A DNA stretch of 64,000 nucleotides, taken from the NCBI RefSeq assembly GCF_016863035.1, contig NZ_BOOC01000010.1, positions 44,429-108,428 of the forward strand, given 5' to 3'. Below are positions 24,389-33,265 of the stretch, in pieces. Numbering within the stretch: the first letter of the stretch is position 1; the number at the start of each line of letters is the position of its first letter. This DNA comes from Microbispora corallina. Lineage in GTDB: Bacteria > Actinomycetota > Actinomycetes > Streptosporangiales > Streptosporangiaceae. Below the pieces are notes generated by a model that had not been told where the DNA came from, did no database searches, and was given only the letters and a program-made list of their open reading frames with translations. The position numbers and the translations under genes were made by a program.

Positions 24389-25714
24389 CCGCCACGGGGG
24401 CGGCACGGCCCGGGATCCGAGGGCGAGCCCGGCGGCCAGACAGGCGAGGGGCACGACCGGCACGACGTACCGGTGGTCGAAGGCGGCGATCAGCGGCGGC
24501 AGCAGGAGCAGCGTCGCGGCGAACGCCCAGGGGAGCAGCGCCGCCCAGCGCCGGGCCGCCACCCCGCCGAGCCCGATGAGCAGGATCGCGGCCAGGAGCG
24601 GTCCGCGCAGGAAGCCCACCTCCTGGTAGGCCCGCAGCCAGCCGGCGTACGGCTGGACGACCTGAGTGGCCCCGGACGAGCCCTGGTAGGCCGCGGTGAG
24701 CTGGGTGGCCGTCCGTCCCGCCGAGGCGACCTTGGGGCTGAACGGCTTGACCGAGGCGGGGAAGACGTACGCGCTCTGCGGCCCGGGGGAGGGGTAGACG
24801 CGGCGGTCCCATTCGAAGGCCCACAGGGCGTCGTGCAGGCCGGTCAGCAGGAAGTCGACCGGCTGGCGGCGGATCGCGAGGGAGGCGAACTCTCCGGCCA
24901 GTCGCTCACGGTCGGCGCCGGCCTTCTGGATGGGCGACCGGGCGTCCCAGATGTACGCCGGGGCGGCCAGCCTCGGCCCCGATGGGCACAGGACGGCCAG
25001 CTCGCGGGGCGGTCGCATCGTCCCGCAGTCGGCGAACGTCATGGTCCGCGACCACAGCCACATGCTGCTGCCGCCCATGCCGTACGACCCGTAGGCGCTG
25101 TGGAACCAGACGGCGTACCCGCCGAGCACCGCCGCGGCGGCGAGCAGCCCGGCGAGCGCGGCCCGCCACCCCGGCCAGGCGAGCAGCAGGGCGACGGCGA
25201 TCAGCGGCAGCCCGATCGTGCGGGTGACGGTGGCGAGCGCGAGCAGCAGCAGGGCCGCCAGCACGGTCCACGGCGCGGGCCTGGGCCGCCACAGGAGCAG
25301 GGTCACGGCCGCGACCACCAGCGCCGTGAACAGCAGGTCGGCCATGACGAGGTGTTCGAGCTGGACCTGGTGGACGTCCAGCAGCACCGGCGCCGCCGCG
25401 AGCGCCGCGCCCCACCCGGGCAGCCGCGTACGGCGGCGCAGCAGCGCGTACACGCAGGTCGCGATGGCGAGTCCCAGCAGGTGCTGCACGACGGCGACGG
25501 CGGCCAGGCTGTGCAGCGGGCTCAGCGCCCACAGGAACACCGAGTAGCCCGAGGGCCGCGACTCCAGCGGGCGCAGGTCGAGGCCCGAGCTGAGATAGGC
25601 GAAGGAGTCGGCCCAGAACCACAGGGCCGGCCGGTACCCGAGCACGGCGAGGGCGCGCAGCACCACGCCCAGGGCCAGCACGAGCAGGAACACCCGGTGC
25701 GAGCGCAGCTTCAC
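24317..25714 (-). CDS. Multi-pass GT-C-like membrane protein (glycosyltransferase family 39-like)
   Basis: A 465-residue protein with about ten hydrophobic segments. The first external loop has [13 protein letters not shown], where an acidic residue occupies the place of the catalytic Asp of GT-C enzymes; [13 protein letters not shown] and [15 protein letters not shown] follow as in prenyl-phosphate-sugar transferases. A large loop at ~235-360 carries [15 protein letters not shown] and a second cysteine. The donor and acceptor are unknown. GTG 25714 has GGAGGTGTC directly upstream. It is 40 nt after sdaA on the same strand, so it may be co-transcribed with the glycine operon, though no functional link is apparent. 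Confidence 0.72.
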   Translation of the reverse strand: MKLRSHRVFLLVLALGVVLRALAVLGYRPALWFWADSFAYLSSGLDLRPLESRPSGYSVFLWALSPLHSLAAVAVVQHLLGLAIATCVYALLRRRTRLPGWGAALAAAPVLLDVHQVQLEHLVMADLLFTALVVAAVTLLLWRPRPAPWTVLAALLLLALATVTRTIGLPLIAVALLLAWPGWRAALAGLLAAAAVLGGYAVWFHSAYGSYGMGGSSMWLWSRTMTFADCGTMRPPRELAVLCPSGPRLAAPAYIWDARSPIQKAGADRERLAGEFASLAIRRQPVDFLLTGLHDALWAFEWDRRVYPSPGPQSAYVFPASVKPFSPKVASAGRTATQLTAAYQGSSGATQVVQPYAGWLRAYQEVGFLRGPLLAAILLIGLGGVAARRWAALLPWAFAATLLLLPPLIAAFDHRYVVPVVPLACLAAGLALGSRAVPPPWRSAAADVQPDQGRKLTAVHRAADA

Positions 25715-25754
25715 GACACCTCCAGACCGGCCGGGGACCCGGCCAGCCTAGAGG

Positions 25755-27128
25755 TCAGCACTCGATGACGTTGACGGCCAGTCCGCCGCGCGAGGTCTCC
25801 TTGTACTTGTCCAGCATGTCCCTGCCGGTGTCGCGCATGGTCTTGATGGCCTTGTCGAGCGACACGAAGTGGCGGCCGTCGCCGCGCAGCGCGATCCGGG
25901 CCGCCGCGATCGCCTTAATGGAGGCCACCGCGTTCCGCTCGATGCAGGGGATCTGGACCAGTCCGCCGATGGGGTCGCAGGTGAGGCCGAGGTTGTGCTC
26001 GATCCCGATCTCGGCGGCGTTCTCCACCTGCTCGGGGGTGCCGCCCAGCGCCTCGGTGAGGCCGGCGGCCGCCATCGAGCAGGCCGAGCCGACCTCGCCC
26101 TGGCAGCCGACCTCGGCGCCGGATATCGAGGCGTTCTCCTTGAACAGCACGCCGATGGCCCCCGCGGTGAGCAGGAAGCGGACGACGCCGTCCTCGTCGG
26201 CAGCCGGGAGGAACCGCATGTAGTACGACAACACCGCCGGGATGATCCCGGCGGCGCCGTTGGTCGGGGCCGTCACGATGCGGCCCCCGGCGGCGTTCTC
26301 CTCGTTCACGGCCAGGGCGAACAGCGTCACCCAGTCCATCGCCTGGAGCGGGTCCCTGCCGTCGGACTCGCTCTGCAGCCTGCGGAACAGCTGGTTGGCC
26401 CGGCGGCGCACCTTCAGCCCGCCCGGCAGGACGCCCTCGCGGGTGCTGCCTCGCCGCACGCACTCGGCCATCACCGACCACAGGCGCAGCAGCCCCTCGC
26501 GGATCTCCTCCGCGGTGCGGCCGAAGGCCTTCTCGTTCTCCAGCATGAGCCCGGAGATCGACAGGCCGGTGTCGGCGCACCGCGCGAGCAGCTCGGCGGC
26601 CGTCGTGAAGGGGTACGGCAGGACGGTGTCGTCGGGCTTGATCCGGTCGGCGCCGGTCGCGTTCTCGTCGACGACGAAGCCGCCGCCGACCGAGTAGTAG
26701 ACCTTCTCCCGTAGCGGGGTCCCGTCGGCGTACGCGGTGAACCGCATGCCGTTGGGGTGGTGGGGAAGGGAGATCTTGCGCTCGAAGACCAGGTCCTCGC
26801 CGACGACGAAGGGGATCTCGTGGAGGCCGTACAGGCGGACGGTCCCGAGGGAGCGCATCTGGGCGAGCCGGTCGTCGACGGTGTCGACGTCGACGAGCTC
26901 GGGCTTCTCGCCGGACAGGCCGAGCAGGACGGCCTTGTCGCTGCCGTGGCCCTTGCCCGTCAGCCCGAGCGAGCCGTACAGGATCGCCTCGACCCGGGTG
27001 ACCTTCTCCAGCAGCCCGTCCTCGTGCAGGCCGCGGGCGAACTTGTGCGCCGCCGCCATCGGGCCGCCCGTGTGCGAGCTGGACGGCCCGATGCCCACCT
27101 TGAACAGGTCGAAGACGCTGATCGCCAT
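25755..27128 (-). CDS. sdaA: L-serine ammonia-lyase, iron-sulfur type
   Basis: Deaminates L-serine to pyruvate and ammonia. The 457-residue single-chain enzyme has the SDH-beta N-terminal domain ([20 protein letters not shown]) and the SDH-alpha domain with [20 protein letters not shown] and [20 protein letters not shown], whose cysteines ligate the [4Fe-4S] cluster, and it ends in a conserved Cys. It follows gcvH by 26 nt. Glycine cleavage yields methylene-THF, from which serine is made, so a serine deaminase behind the same glycine riboswitch completes a route from excess glycine to pyruvate. Confidence 0.95.
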   Translation of the reverse strand: MAISVFDLFKVGIGPSSSHTGGPMAAAHKFARGLHEDGLLEKVTRVEAILYGSLGLTGKGHGSDKAVLLGLSGEKPELVDVDTVDDRLAQMRSLGTVRLYGLHEIPFVVGEDLVFERKISLPHHPNGMRFTAYADGTPLREKVYYSVGGGFVVDENATGADRIKPDDTVLPYPFTTAAELLARCADTGLSISGLMLENEKAFGRTAEEIREGLLRLWSVMAECVRRGSTREGVLPGGLKVRRRANQLFRRLQSESDGRDPLQAMDWVTLFALAVNEENAAGGRIVTAPTNGAAGIIPAVLSYYMRFLPAADEDGVVRFLLTAGAIGVLFKENASISGAEVGCQGEVGSACSMAAAGLTEALGGTPEQVENAAEIGIEHNLGLTCDPIGGLVQIPCIERNAVASIKAIAAARIALRGDGRHFVSLDKAIKTMRDTGRDMLDKYKETSRGGLAVNVIEC

Positions 27129-27154
27129 TGATCAATGCCTTTCGGGGGGCGGTG

Positions 27155-27544
27155 TCAGGACTCGGCGGCGGTCAGCGCGCCGTACTCGGCCGCCGACAGC
27201 AGGTCGTCCGGCTCCTCCTCGATGCGCACGCGGAACAGCCAGCCCTCGCCGTACGGGTCGGAGTTGACCAGCGACGGGTCGTCGACGACGGCCGCGTTCG
27301 TCTCCACGATCTCCCCGCCGACGGGCGCGAAGATGTCGCTCACCGACTTGGTCGACTCGACCTCGCCGACCGCGTCACCGGCCGCCACGGTGGACCCCAC
27401 CTCGGGCACCTGCACGTAGACCACGTCGCCGAGCTGCTCAGCCGCGAAGGCGGTGACGCCGACGGTGACCGTCAGGCCGTCGTCGAGCCCCGCCACCCAC
27501 TCGTGCTCCTTGGTGTAGCTCAGCTCGTCGGGAATGCTGCTCAC
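27155..27544 (-). CDS. gcvH: Glycine cleavage system H protein
   Basis: Carries the aminomethyl group on a lipoyl lysine between the P, T and L proteins. The 129-residue product has [20 protein letters not shown] at the N-terminus and the lipoylation site in [20 protein letters not shown] (Lys of STKSV). The length is standard. Its start overlaps the gcvT stop by 4 nt. The P protein gene is not in this window. Confidence 0.96.
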   Translation of the reverse strand: MSSIPDELSYTKEHEWVAGLDDGLTVTVGVTAFAAEQLGDVVYVQVPEVGSTVAAGDAVGEVESTKSVSDIFAPVGGEIVETNAAVVDDPSLVNSDPYGEGWLFRVRIEEEPDDLLSAAEYGALTAAES

Positions 27545-28632
27545 TTGGTCCTCCTGTAAAAAGGCAGGTCAACGATGTCGACCGGTTCCTGGCTGCCGCG
27601 GATGTCGACCGTCAGGCCGCCGGCGTCGGCCGCGTCCGCGGCCACGTACGCGATCGCGACGGGCTTGCCGAGCGACTGCGACGGCGCGCCGCTGGTGACC
27701 TCCCCGACGACCTCGCCGTCGCGGGTGACGGGGTAGCCGTGCCGCGGCACCCGGCGGCCGCGGGCGACCAGGCCGACCAGACGGCGGGCCGGCTCGCTCT
27801 CGGCGGCCTGGGCCAGCGCGGCCCTGCCGACGAAGTCGCCCGGCTTGTCGAACCGGACCACCCGGCCGAGGCCCGCGTCGAACGGCGTCGTGCCCGCGCC
27901 GAGCTCGTTGCCGTACAGCGGCATGCCGGCCTCCAGGCGCAGCGTGTCGCGGGCGGACAGTCCCGCCGGGACGAGTCCCAGCTCCGACCCCGCGTCCGAC
28001 AGCGCGTTCCACAGCGGCACGGCGTCATCATTGCGTACGAACAGCTCGAACCCGTCCTCGCCGGTGTACCCCGTACGGGCGATCAGCGCCTGCGCCCCGG
28101 CGACCGTGGCGGGCAGGATGGCGTAGTACTTGAGGCCGTCCAGGTCGGCGTCGGTCAGCGAGCCCAGGATCTCGGCGCTGCGCGGGCCCTGCACCGCGAC
28201 CAGCGCGTACGCGTCGGACCGGTCCTCCACCCGGGCGTCGTACGCCCCGGAGCGCGCGGCCAGCTCCCCGGCGACCGCGGCGTAGTTGGAGGCGTTGGCG
28301 ACGACCATGAACTCCTCGTCGCCCAGGCGGTAGACGATGAGGTCGTCGAGGATGCCGCCCTCCTCGTCCACGATCATCGTGTAGCGGGCGCGGCCGGGGG
28401 TCAGCGCGCTCAGATGACCGACCAGGGCGTGGTCGAGCGCCTCGCCCGCCTGGGGGCCGGTCACGAAGATCTCGCCCATGTGGGACAGGTCGAACAGCCC
28501 CGCGGCCGTCCGCACGGCGTTGTGCTCGGCCGACTCGCTGCCGTACCGCAGGGGCATCTGCCAGCCGGCGAAGTCGGTCAGGGTCGCGCCAAGGCTTTCG
28601 TGGACCCCGCGGAGCGGGGTGGATCGGGACAT
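27541..28632 (-). CDS. gcvT: Glycine cleavage system T protein (aminomethyltransferase)
   Basis: Transfers the methylene group to tetrahydrofolate and releases ammonia. The 363-residue product opens [20 protein letters not shown] and has [35 protein letters not shown], the catalytic-type Asp region [11 protein letters not shown] and [12 protein letters not shown] linking to the C-terminal barrel. ATG 28632 has GAGGTG about 6 nt upstream; a longer frame to 28680 would intrude into the riboswitch. It heads the gcvT-gcvH-sdaA operon about 30 nt after the glycine riboswitch. Confidence 0.95.
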   Translation of the reverse strand: MSRSTPLRGVHESLGATLTDFAGWQMPLRYGSESAEHNAVRTAAGLFDLSHMGEIFVTGPQAGEALDHALVGHLSALTPGRARYTMIVDEEGGILDDLIVYRLGDEEFMVVANASNYAAVAGELAARSGAYDARVEDRSDAYALVAVQGPRSAEILGSLTDADLDGLKYYAILPATVAGAQALIARTGYTGEDGFELFVRNDDAVPLWNALSDAGSELGLVPAGLSARDTLRLEAGMPLYGNELGAGTTPFDAGLGRVVRFDKPGDFVGRAALAQAAESEPARRLVGLVARGRRVPRHGYPVTRDGEVVGEVTSGAPSQSLGKPVAIAYVAADAADAGGLTVDIRGSQEPVDIVDLPFYRRTK

Positions 28633-28661
28633 GATCGCACCTCGGAAAGGACGGATGAGAG

Positions 28662-28855
28662 CATCCTCCCCCTCTGTCATGGGTGCCTGAGAGCTTCGTC
28701 CGATCTTTGCCGGACTTTCACCTTCGGCGAGGCCTGGGCGGCCTTCTTTCCAGAGGACACCTGGCCCGCACGGTCCTTTGCCTTGAGAGGTTCGCGGGGA
28801 GGGCTTGCTCCTTCAGGGGTCCTGACCGGCTGCCAGGACGCTCTCCCGCACGGGA
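28662..28855 (-). promoter_or_regulatory. Tandem glycine riboswitch
   Basis: Minus-strand RNA with two similar aptamers. The first (about 28775-28855) has GTGCGGGAGAGCGTC, CTGAAGGAGCAAGCC and CTCTCAAGGCAAAGGACCG; the second (about 28662-28770) has GTCCTCTGGAAAG, GCCGAAGGTGAAAGTCC and CTCTCAGGCACCCATGACAG. These are the conserved cores of the gcvT RNA motif. Two aptamers in series just before gcvT is the standard cooperative arrangement that turns on glycine cleavage genes when glycine is high. Whether control is by termination or initiation is not clear; no obvious terminator stem follows. Confidence 0.92.
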
Positions 28856-28871
28856 TCACTGGTGTCGTGCC

Positions 28872-28900
28872 AGCCTAACGGCTCACGCCCATCCCCGTCA
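28872..28900 (-). promoter_or_regulatory. Promoter of the riboswitch-gcvT operon
   Basis: On the minus strand a TAGGCT -10 hexamer (28872-28877) is preceded, 17 nt upstream, by TGACGG as a plausible -35. Transcription would start near 28865, just before the first aptamer, which is where the riboswitch needs it. Confidence 0.5.
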
Positions 28901-28984
28901 CCCGCCGGCGCTCAGCGCCCGACCGGCCCGGTACGCGCATTTCGTGGGGGATCGAGGCACAGATGACAGCCCGCACCAGCCGGC

Positions 28985-29504
28985 TCAAATAGTCACGACC
29001 AAGGGATCGGCGGCGAGGATGCGGTGGTGGAGGGCCTGAGTGGCGGGGGCGGGTTCCACTCCCGTCTGCTCGACGAGGCGGTGCCGGAGGCGCTGGTAAG
29101 CGATCGAGGCGTCGTGCGAGCGGCCGGACCTGTACAGGGCCAGCATGAGCTGCCGGTGGGAACGCTCGCGCAGCGGATGCCGGCTCGTCCACTCGCCGAG
29201 CGTGCCGACGATCTCGTGGTGGTAGCCAAGTGCCAGTCGTACATCGAACAGGTCCTCGGTCACAGAACGGCGGTCCTCGTCGAGCCGGTCGCCCCAGGCG
29301 ACCAGCTCGTGGTCCGTCCCATGTCGAACAGGGCGTCACCCCGCCAGAGCCGCAACGCCTGGTCGAAATGGTTCTCCTCTTCGAAGAGGTTCCCATTCCT
29401 TTGGGCGATTCTCCCCTCGGCGGCGAGGTCGCCGAAGACCGCGGCGTCTAGACCATCTCTAGAAATATTCAGACGATAACCGGTGCCCACGGTCTCAATA
29501 GGCG
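28985..29504 (-). pseudogene. Frameshifted, 5'-truncated SARP/BTAD regulator
   Basis: Two minus-strand frames together read as one protein: ETVGTGYRLNISRDGLDAAV, then DQALRLWRGDALFDMG in one frame, and ELVAWGDRLDEDRRSVTEDL, then RHPLRERSHRQLMLALYRSG and QTGVEPAPATQALHHRILAA in the next. This is the end of a winged-helix domain plus a bacterial transcriptional activation domain of the SARP/AfsR type. A one-base loss near 29320 breaks the frame, and the DNA-binding N-terminus is missing before 29504. The gene is dead; such regulators normally control antibiotic clusters, but none is present here. Confidence 0.75.
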
Positions 29505-29555
29505 CCAGGGCGGTGCCGGCTTATTGAGCATGCTTGCGCGGATAGTGTGGTACGA

Positions 29556-29693
29556 GTGCTACATCTAGACGAATCGGGTATTAAATTGTGGGGTAATGGG
29601 TCCTGGTATCAACGATGGACCGTTATTCCGAAACGCGGTCACGTTCATCGTGTATTGCTGAATATCAACAATGGAGAGGCTGTGTGCCCATAG
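29556..29693 (+). CDS. Possible 45-residue fragment or small protein, unrecognised
   Basis: A short frame of 45 codons from GTG 29556 to TAG at 29691, with amino acid makeup that looks protein-like (VLHLDESGIKLWGNGSWYQR, then RWTVIPKRGHVHRVLLNIN). Its GC content is clearly lower than the surroundings. No ribosome site is convincing and the frame stays open upstream to ~29520, so it could be the end of a longer foreign gene cut off by the SARP remnant junction. No function can be suggested. Confidence 0.3.
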   Translation: MLHLDESGIKLWGNGSWYQRWTVIPKRGHVHRVLLNINNGEAVCP

Positions 29694-29723
29694 AGTCGGG
29701 GGCGTAGTCAGTGTTATCCTCCC

Positions 29724-30848
29724 GACACGGCCGACCGGATCACCGACTCCGGATACGCCTACGACGCCTTCGGCCGGCCGACGGCCCTTGCGGCGGCGTC
29801 CACGGCGAACGGTGGGGCGGTCACGGCGGGCTACTACGCGGGCGACATGGTCAAGACCCTCACCCAGGGTTCGACGACCAAGACCTTCACCCTCGACCCG
29901 CTCGGTCGCGTCCGCCAGACCACCTCATCGGCTGGCGCCCAGACCAATCGCTATGCCTCTGGTGGCGACTCCCCGGCCTGGATCAACGAAGCCAATGGCA
30001 CCTGGACGCGCAATGTCACGGCGTTCACCGGCCTGGCGGCGACCCAGACCAGCGACGGCACACTCACCCCCCAACTCACCAACCTGCACGGGGACGTGGT
30101 TGCCACCTGCGCCGATAGCAGTAGCGCCACGGGAGTGGACAGCTACGCCGAACAAACCGAATATGGGCTGGATCGAGCTATCAACACCAGCGACCGCTAC
30201 GAATGGCTGGGAGGCGCCCAACGAGCCAGCGACACCGTCGCCGACATCATCCTCATGGGCGCCCGCCTCTACAACCCCACTACAGGCCGATTCCTCCAGA
30301 CCGACCCGGTTGTAGGAGGCAACGCCAACGCTTACGACTATGTCTTCGCCGACCCGATCAATGGGATCGACTTGAGCGGGAACTGTTTCTGGGACCTCTG
30401 CATCGCCGAAGGTATCGGCCTGGTGGAATTGGGGATAATTGTTGTTGGAGCGGTCACTGCGTATGTGGCCGGTCGACAAGTTATGCAGTACTGCCGGCGC
30501 AATGGTTGCTCCCTCCGATTCCCCCATGCGCACGCGATTGACGTTCCCTTCCTCAATCCCAAGGCAGAGTCTGCGAGGAGATACAAGAACACAAAGTATA
30601 TCGTCTATCGGATTGCTACCATCGGCACCGACCGAATCTGGAAGTACGGGATCAGCCGAGTCAGCGCCAGTCGTCCGAAGAGTCAGCTCGGAGAGTGTCA
30701 GAGCTGGTTCAAACAGAAATGCGGGTTCATCATCATGGCCAGGGTTACGGGGTGGTACTCAGCCCGTCTACTGTAAGCGGGCCTGATCTGGAACTATGTC
30801 ACCAAGTATGGCTACTGCCCACCCGGTCAATGGGAAAGCTGCCGCTGA
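29724..30848 (+). pseudogene. Orphan Rhs/YD-repeat tip with toxin domain, 5'-truncated and with a nonsense codon
   Basis: From ~29724 the frame reads YD-repeat sequence ([20 protein letters not shown]) through the Rhs core end [20 protein letters not shown] and [18 protein letters not shown] (to ~30382). A hydrophobic segment and a variable C-terminal domain follow ([20 protein letters not shown], then [14 protein letters not shown]), which resembles GIY-YIG-like nuclease tips. The thousand-plus residues expected upstream are absent. At 30774 a TAA stops the frame, but the same frame continues with AGLIWNYVTKYGYCPPGQ and ends at TGA 30846, matching the conserved ends of actinobacterial Rhs tips. 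A single G-to-T change from GAA would explain the stop. Confidence 0.72.
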
Positions 30849-30954
30849 TCCTCCGATAGGATGAAATGGGCTGAATCGACACGTGATGCCGCCGTTGGCA
30901 TTTTTTCCGGCGGCGGCGCGATCGTCGGAGATCTCTGATCGGGACAAGGGTAAA

Positions 30955-31803
30955 ATGAGTGAATATTTGAGCAGAGAGCAATTTTCATCTCTTGCTCGCG
31001 CAACGAAAGTGAGTAATCGCGTCATTGCGGCCGGTGACCCCCGAACAGACGCCGACATCCTGCGGCGACTTGCCGATGACGATTCTCCGACAGTTCGCAG
31101 AGCCTTGGCAAGCAGGGCCGTCGCGCCGGTCGGAGTCTTGCGCAAGCTCGCGGAGGACCCTGATCGAAGAACCCGTCGGATTCTGGTGGAAAACCCGATA
31201 TGTCCGCCGGGTGCATTGGTCGATCTCGTCAACGACCCCGATCGCTACATTCGCTGGACCATCCCTGATCGCCCCGGCGCCACCGAGGAGGTCCACCTCG
31301 CCATCTGTTCGTCGTCCGATGTTGATCTTCGGTGCCTACTTGCGGAACGGCCTGATTTGGACGGCGCTGTAACAACGCGCCTTGTATCCGACTCTTCTCC
31401 CATCGTTCGATCGGCTCTGGCTGCACATACCACAGACACGACCGTCCTTGCCGCTCTTGTCGGCGATGCCCACGTCAAGGTTCGCGCGGGCGCCGCGCAG
31501 AATCCCCTGACGAGATCCGAGCAGCGCCTGCGCCTCGCCAGAGACACGGCTCCTGCCGTCCGTTTCACCCTGATCCAGTCCGTCCCTCTCGACGACGAGA
31601 TCGTACAAATTCTTTTGGTTGATCCCTGCGCTGAGGTGAGGTGGTGGCTGGCGACCATGCCGTCCACACCGAGATGGGCCCTCGAGATCTTGAGGAACGA
31701 TTCGGACGTGAAAGTCGCCACACAGGCCCAAGCCACTCTTGCCCACCATGAAGTTCCGCCCGTTCGGCTTGGCGAAGCCGAACGCGGAGGCGTCCTGACC
31801 TAG
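30955..31803 (+). CDS. Leucine-rich repeat variant (LRV/HEAT-like) protein, possible Rhs immunity protein
   Basis: A 282-residue protein made of about nine helical repeats of ~24 residues, each containing DxxxxVRxxLAxxP or similar (ILRRLADDDSPTVRRALASR; LAEDPDRRTRRILVENP; LVSDSSPIVRSALAAH; LRNDSDVKVATQAQATLA). This is the leucine-rich repeat variant pattern. The usual N-terminal iron-sulfur cysteines of classical LRV proteins are absent. ATG 30955 has AAGGG four bases upstream; an alternative in-frame ATG at 30883 lacks this. It lies right after the Rhs tip on the same strand, the normal immunity position, but that role is only inference. Confidence 0.65.
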   Translation: MSEYLSREQFSSLARATKVSNRVIAAGDPRTDADILRRLADDDSPTVRRALASRAVAPVGVLRKLAEDPDRRTRRILVENPICPPGALVDLVNDPDRYIRWTIPDRPGATEEVHLAICSSSDVDLRCLLAERPDLDGAVTTRLVSDSSPIVRSALAAHTTDTTVLAALVGDAHVKVRAGAAQNPLTRSEQRLRLARDTAPAVRFTLIQSVPLDDEIVQILLVDPCAEVRWWLATMPSTPRWALEILRNDSDVKVATQAQATLAHHEVPPVRLGEAERGGVLT

Positions 31804-31846
31804 CCTCGGGCTTCGGCGCCTTAGCTGTCTCTTCAAGGAGTGCGCC

Positions 31847-32134
31847 GTGGGCCGCCGAGAATTCGAGTGGACCCTCACAAAACTCGCCATCGTAGGCGTC
31901 GTGTGCTTCATCGTCGGGTCCGTGATCGGGGCGCGAGTAAACTTAGGCAGTGCGTTCTCTCAGGTCATCACTCTTCGTGTGATCGCGATATGTGACATGC
32001 GAAACAGGTTCGTCGACGACAAGGGACTGATCATTGACCGAACAGGCGCGTACATGGAGCTTCCGCCGCAGAATTCTCCCGATCGCGAGCGTTCTACTGG
32101 CAGGATCACCGCTGGTGGTAGCTGCCCTGGGTGA
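31847..32134 (+). CDS. Small single-pass membrane protein, unknown
   Basis: A 95-residue frame from GTG 31847 after an AAGGAG ribosome site. One membrane segment (KLAIVGVVCFIVGSVIGARV) lies at ~12-31; the rest is polar with DMRNRFVDDKGLIIDRTGAY. Its last 100 nt overlap the next gene in another frame, so the C-terminal part may be out of frame by a frameshift. No family recognised. Confidence 0.45.
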   Translation: MGRREFEWTLTKLAIVGVVCFIVGSVIGARVNLGSAFSQVITLRVIAICDMRNRFVDDKGLIIDRTGAYMELPPQNSPDRERSTGRITAGGSCPG

Positions 32135-32528
32135 CGGATCGGGCCGGCTGGGAAATGGCTGGGTGGGCCTCTGGTGCAACGTCTTGACGGGCGATGTATG
32201 CACAGGGTTATCGGGTACCCTAATCTCCATTATGTTCGTCGAGCAGCTCACGATCCTCGGCGTTCCCGCATTGCTCGCCGCTTTCCAACTCCTCTATCAC
32301 GCGCGTGCCGCACCCGGTGTGTGTCGGTCGGTAATCCGTGTCGCGGCCATTTGGCTGATCGCGTGGTCGGTGCTTGGGTTTGCTCTGATGGCGACGTCCG
32401 CCATCCAGCCGACCGGGCTCGATTCACTTCCGGTGGCGATATGTTCGTCGCTGTACTTGGGCTCGGGCGTAACGGCACTCGTCTCCTTGGTCCGAAACCG
32501 GGACTCGGATGACGCCGTTGCGAAGTGA
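32034..32528 (+). CDS. Four-helix membrane protein, unknown
   Basis: A 164-residue protein. Hydrophobic segments are ILPIASVLLAGSPLVVAALG, LISIMFVEQLTILGVPALLA, RVAAIWLIAWSVLGFALMAT and ICSSLYLGSGVTALVSLVR. The first possible start is TTG 32034, since a TGA is two codons upstream; AAGGG lies at moderate distance. The first external loop has two cysteines (LWCNVLTGDVCTG). Codon use is less GC-biased than the core genes, in line with the accessory island. Function unknown. Confidence 0.55.
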   Translation: MTEQARTWSFRRRILPIASVLLAGSPLVVAALGDGSGRLGNGWVGLWCNVLTGDVCTGLSGTLISIMFVEQLTILGVPALLAAFQLLYHARAAPGVCRSVIRVAAIWLIAWSVLGFALMATSAIQPTGLDSLPVAICSSLYLGSGVTALVSLVRNRDSDDAVAK

Positions 32529-32618
32529 GAGGCGCCGGCGGCCGTGCAGGTGCAGACGATGACGGTCGGCGTGTGCCCATGGGTCAGAGGTGGCGGTGCC
32601 ACATCGTCGACTGCCTCA

Positions 32619-32924
32619 TTAGCGGTAGATGTTGTGGTAGCCGACGGCCAGCCAGGTGATGAGGAGCTCGCCTGAACCGTCGTCCTCGACCGTGAAGGTG
32701 AACAGAGCTCGCCCGTCCGGGGACGCGAAGCTCCATGTCAGCGAATAGACGTCATCTATTTTGTGGATGCGTAACCGGCGTGGCCACGGGGCCTTGCCGA
32801 GGTGGGCGCCCCGCTCCAATGCGGGGATGAAATGCTCGAACACCACCTGCTGGAAGAGCTTGCGATGCTCGGCCGGGAGTCTGCGGAAATCGACGTCGAA
32901 CTGAGCGGTGCGGCGGTATCTCAC
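32619..32924 (-). CDS. RelE/ParE-superfamily toxin
   Basis: A 101-residue basic protein opening MRYRRTAQFDVDFRRLPAEH, with KAPWPRRLRIHKIDDVYSL, TWSFASPDGRALFTF and the closing LITWLAVGYHNIYR. The pattern (N-terminal helices, then strands ending in a Tyr/His tail) is that of RelE-type mRNA interferases. The start overlaps the antitoxin stop by 4 nt (ATGA). RelE toxins cleave mRNA on the ribosome; here the catalytic residues cannot be fixed with certainty. Confidence 0.82.
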   Translation of the reverse strand: MRYRRTAQFDVDFRRLPAEHRKLFQQVVFEHFIPALERGAHLGKAPWPRRLRIHKIDDVYSLTWSFASPDGRALFTFTVEDDGSGELLITWLAVGYHNIYR

Positions 32925-33220
32925 CGCTCGGTCTCCAGGTCGGCGAACATGTCGTCCATCGACTCGAACGTCCTGGTGCGGCCCTCCGCCACATCATCCT
33001 TCGCCTTCGCGAGCTTCTCCTGCCACTCAGGTGTGTAAAACCACGCGTCCTCCTCGGGAATGATCCGGGCGAGACGACGGCCGTCCCTGGTGAGGATCGT
33101 GTGCACGTGCCCGTAGACCGCCTGGTTGACGAGTTCGGCGAGGTCCTTGCGGGCCTGGGTGGTGCTGACCTCCTGCACCGTGTACGGCGGAGGCGGAAAG
33201 TCTGGGGCGGTTTCGTTCAT
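32921..33220 (-). CDS. Phd/YefM-family antitoxin
   Basis: A 99-residue antitoxin. Residues 15-65 (YTVQEVSTTQARKDLAELVN, then VHTILTRDGRRLARIIPEED) form the Phd/YefM DNA-binding fold; the C-terminal tail (WFYTPEWQEKLAKAKDDVAE onward) is the toxin-binding region. It precedes the toxin with a 4-nt overlap. A TACGCT hexamer six bases before the ATG and an overlapping palindrome suggest a leaderless, autoregulated transcript. Confidence 0.85.
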   Translation of the reverse strand: MNETAPDFPPPPYTVQEVSTTQARKDLAELVNQAVYGHVHTILTRDGRRLARIIPEEDAWFYTPEWQEKLAKAKDDVAEGRTRTFESMDDMFADLETER

Positions 33221-33226
33221 GTACCT

Positions 33227-33243
33227 AGCGTACGCCTTGTACG
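33227..33243 (-). promoter_or_regulatory. -10 hexamer and palindrome of the toxin-antitoxin operon
   Basis: Minus-strand TACGCT (33227-33232) lies 6 nt before the antitoxin ATG. It overlaps an inverted repeat CGTAC-N5-GTACG (33229-33243), a likely operator for the Phd/RelE complex. A further GTAC lies at 33221-33224. Confidence 0.45.
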
Positions 33244-33265
33244 TCAGGGCAGCCCCGCATGTTTC

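Noticed and set aside
32034..32134. Joining the small membrane frame (31847-32134) and the four-helix frame (32034-32528) into one frameshifted gene
   Set aside because: Both have separate starts with ribosome sites, and without a homologue there is no evidence that they were one protein; kept as two.
28860..33250. The accessory island considered as a prophage or integrative element
   Set aside because: No integrase, portal, terminase or conjugation gene is present and no attachment-site repeats were found around it.
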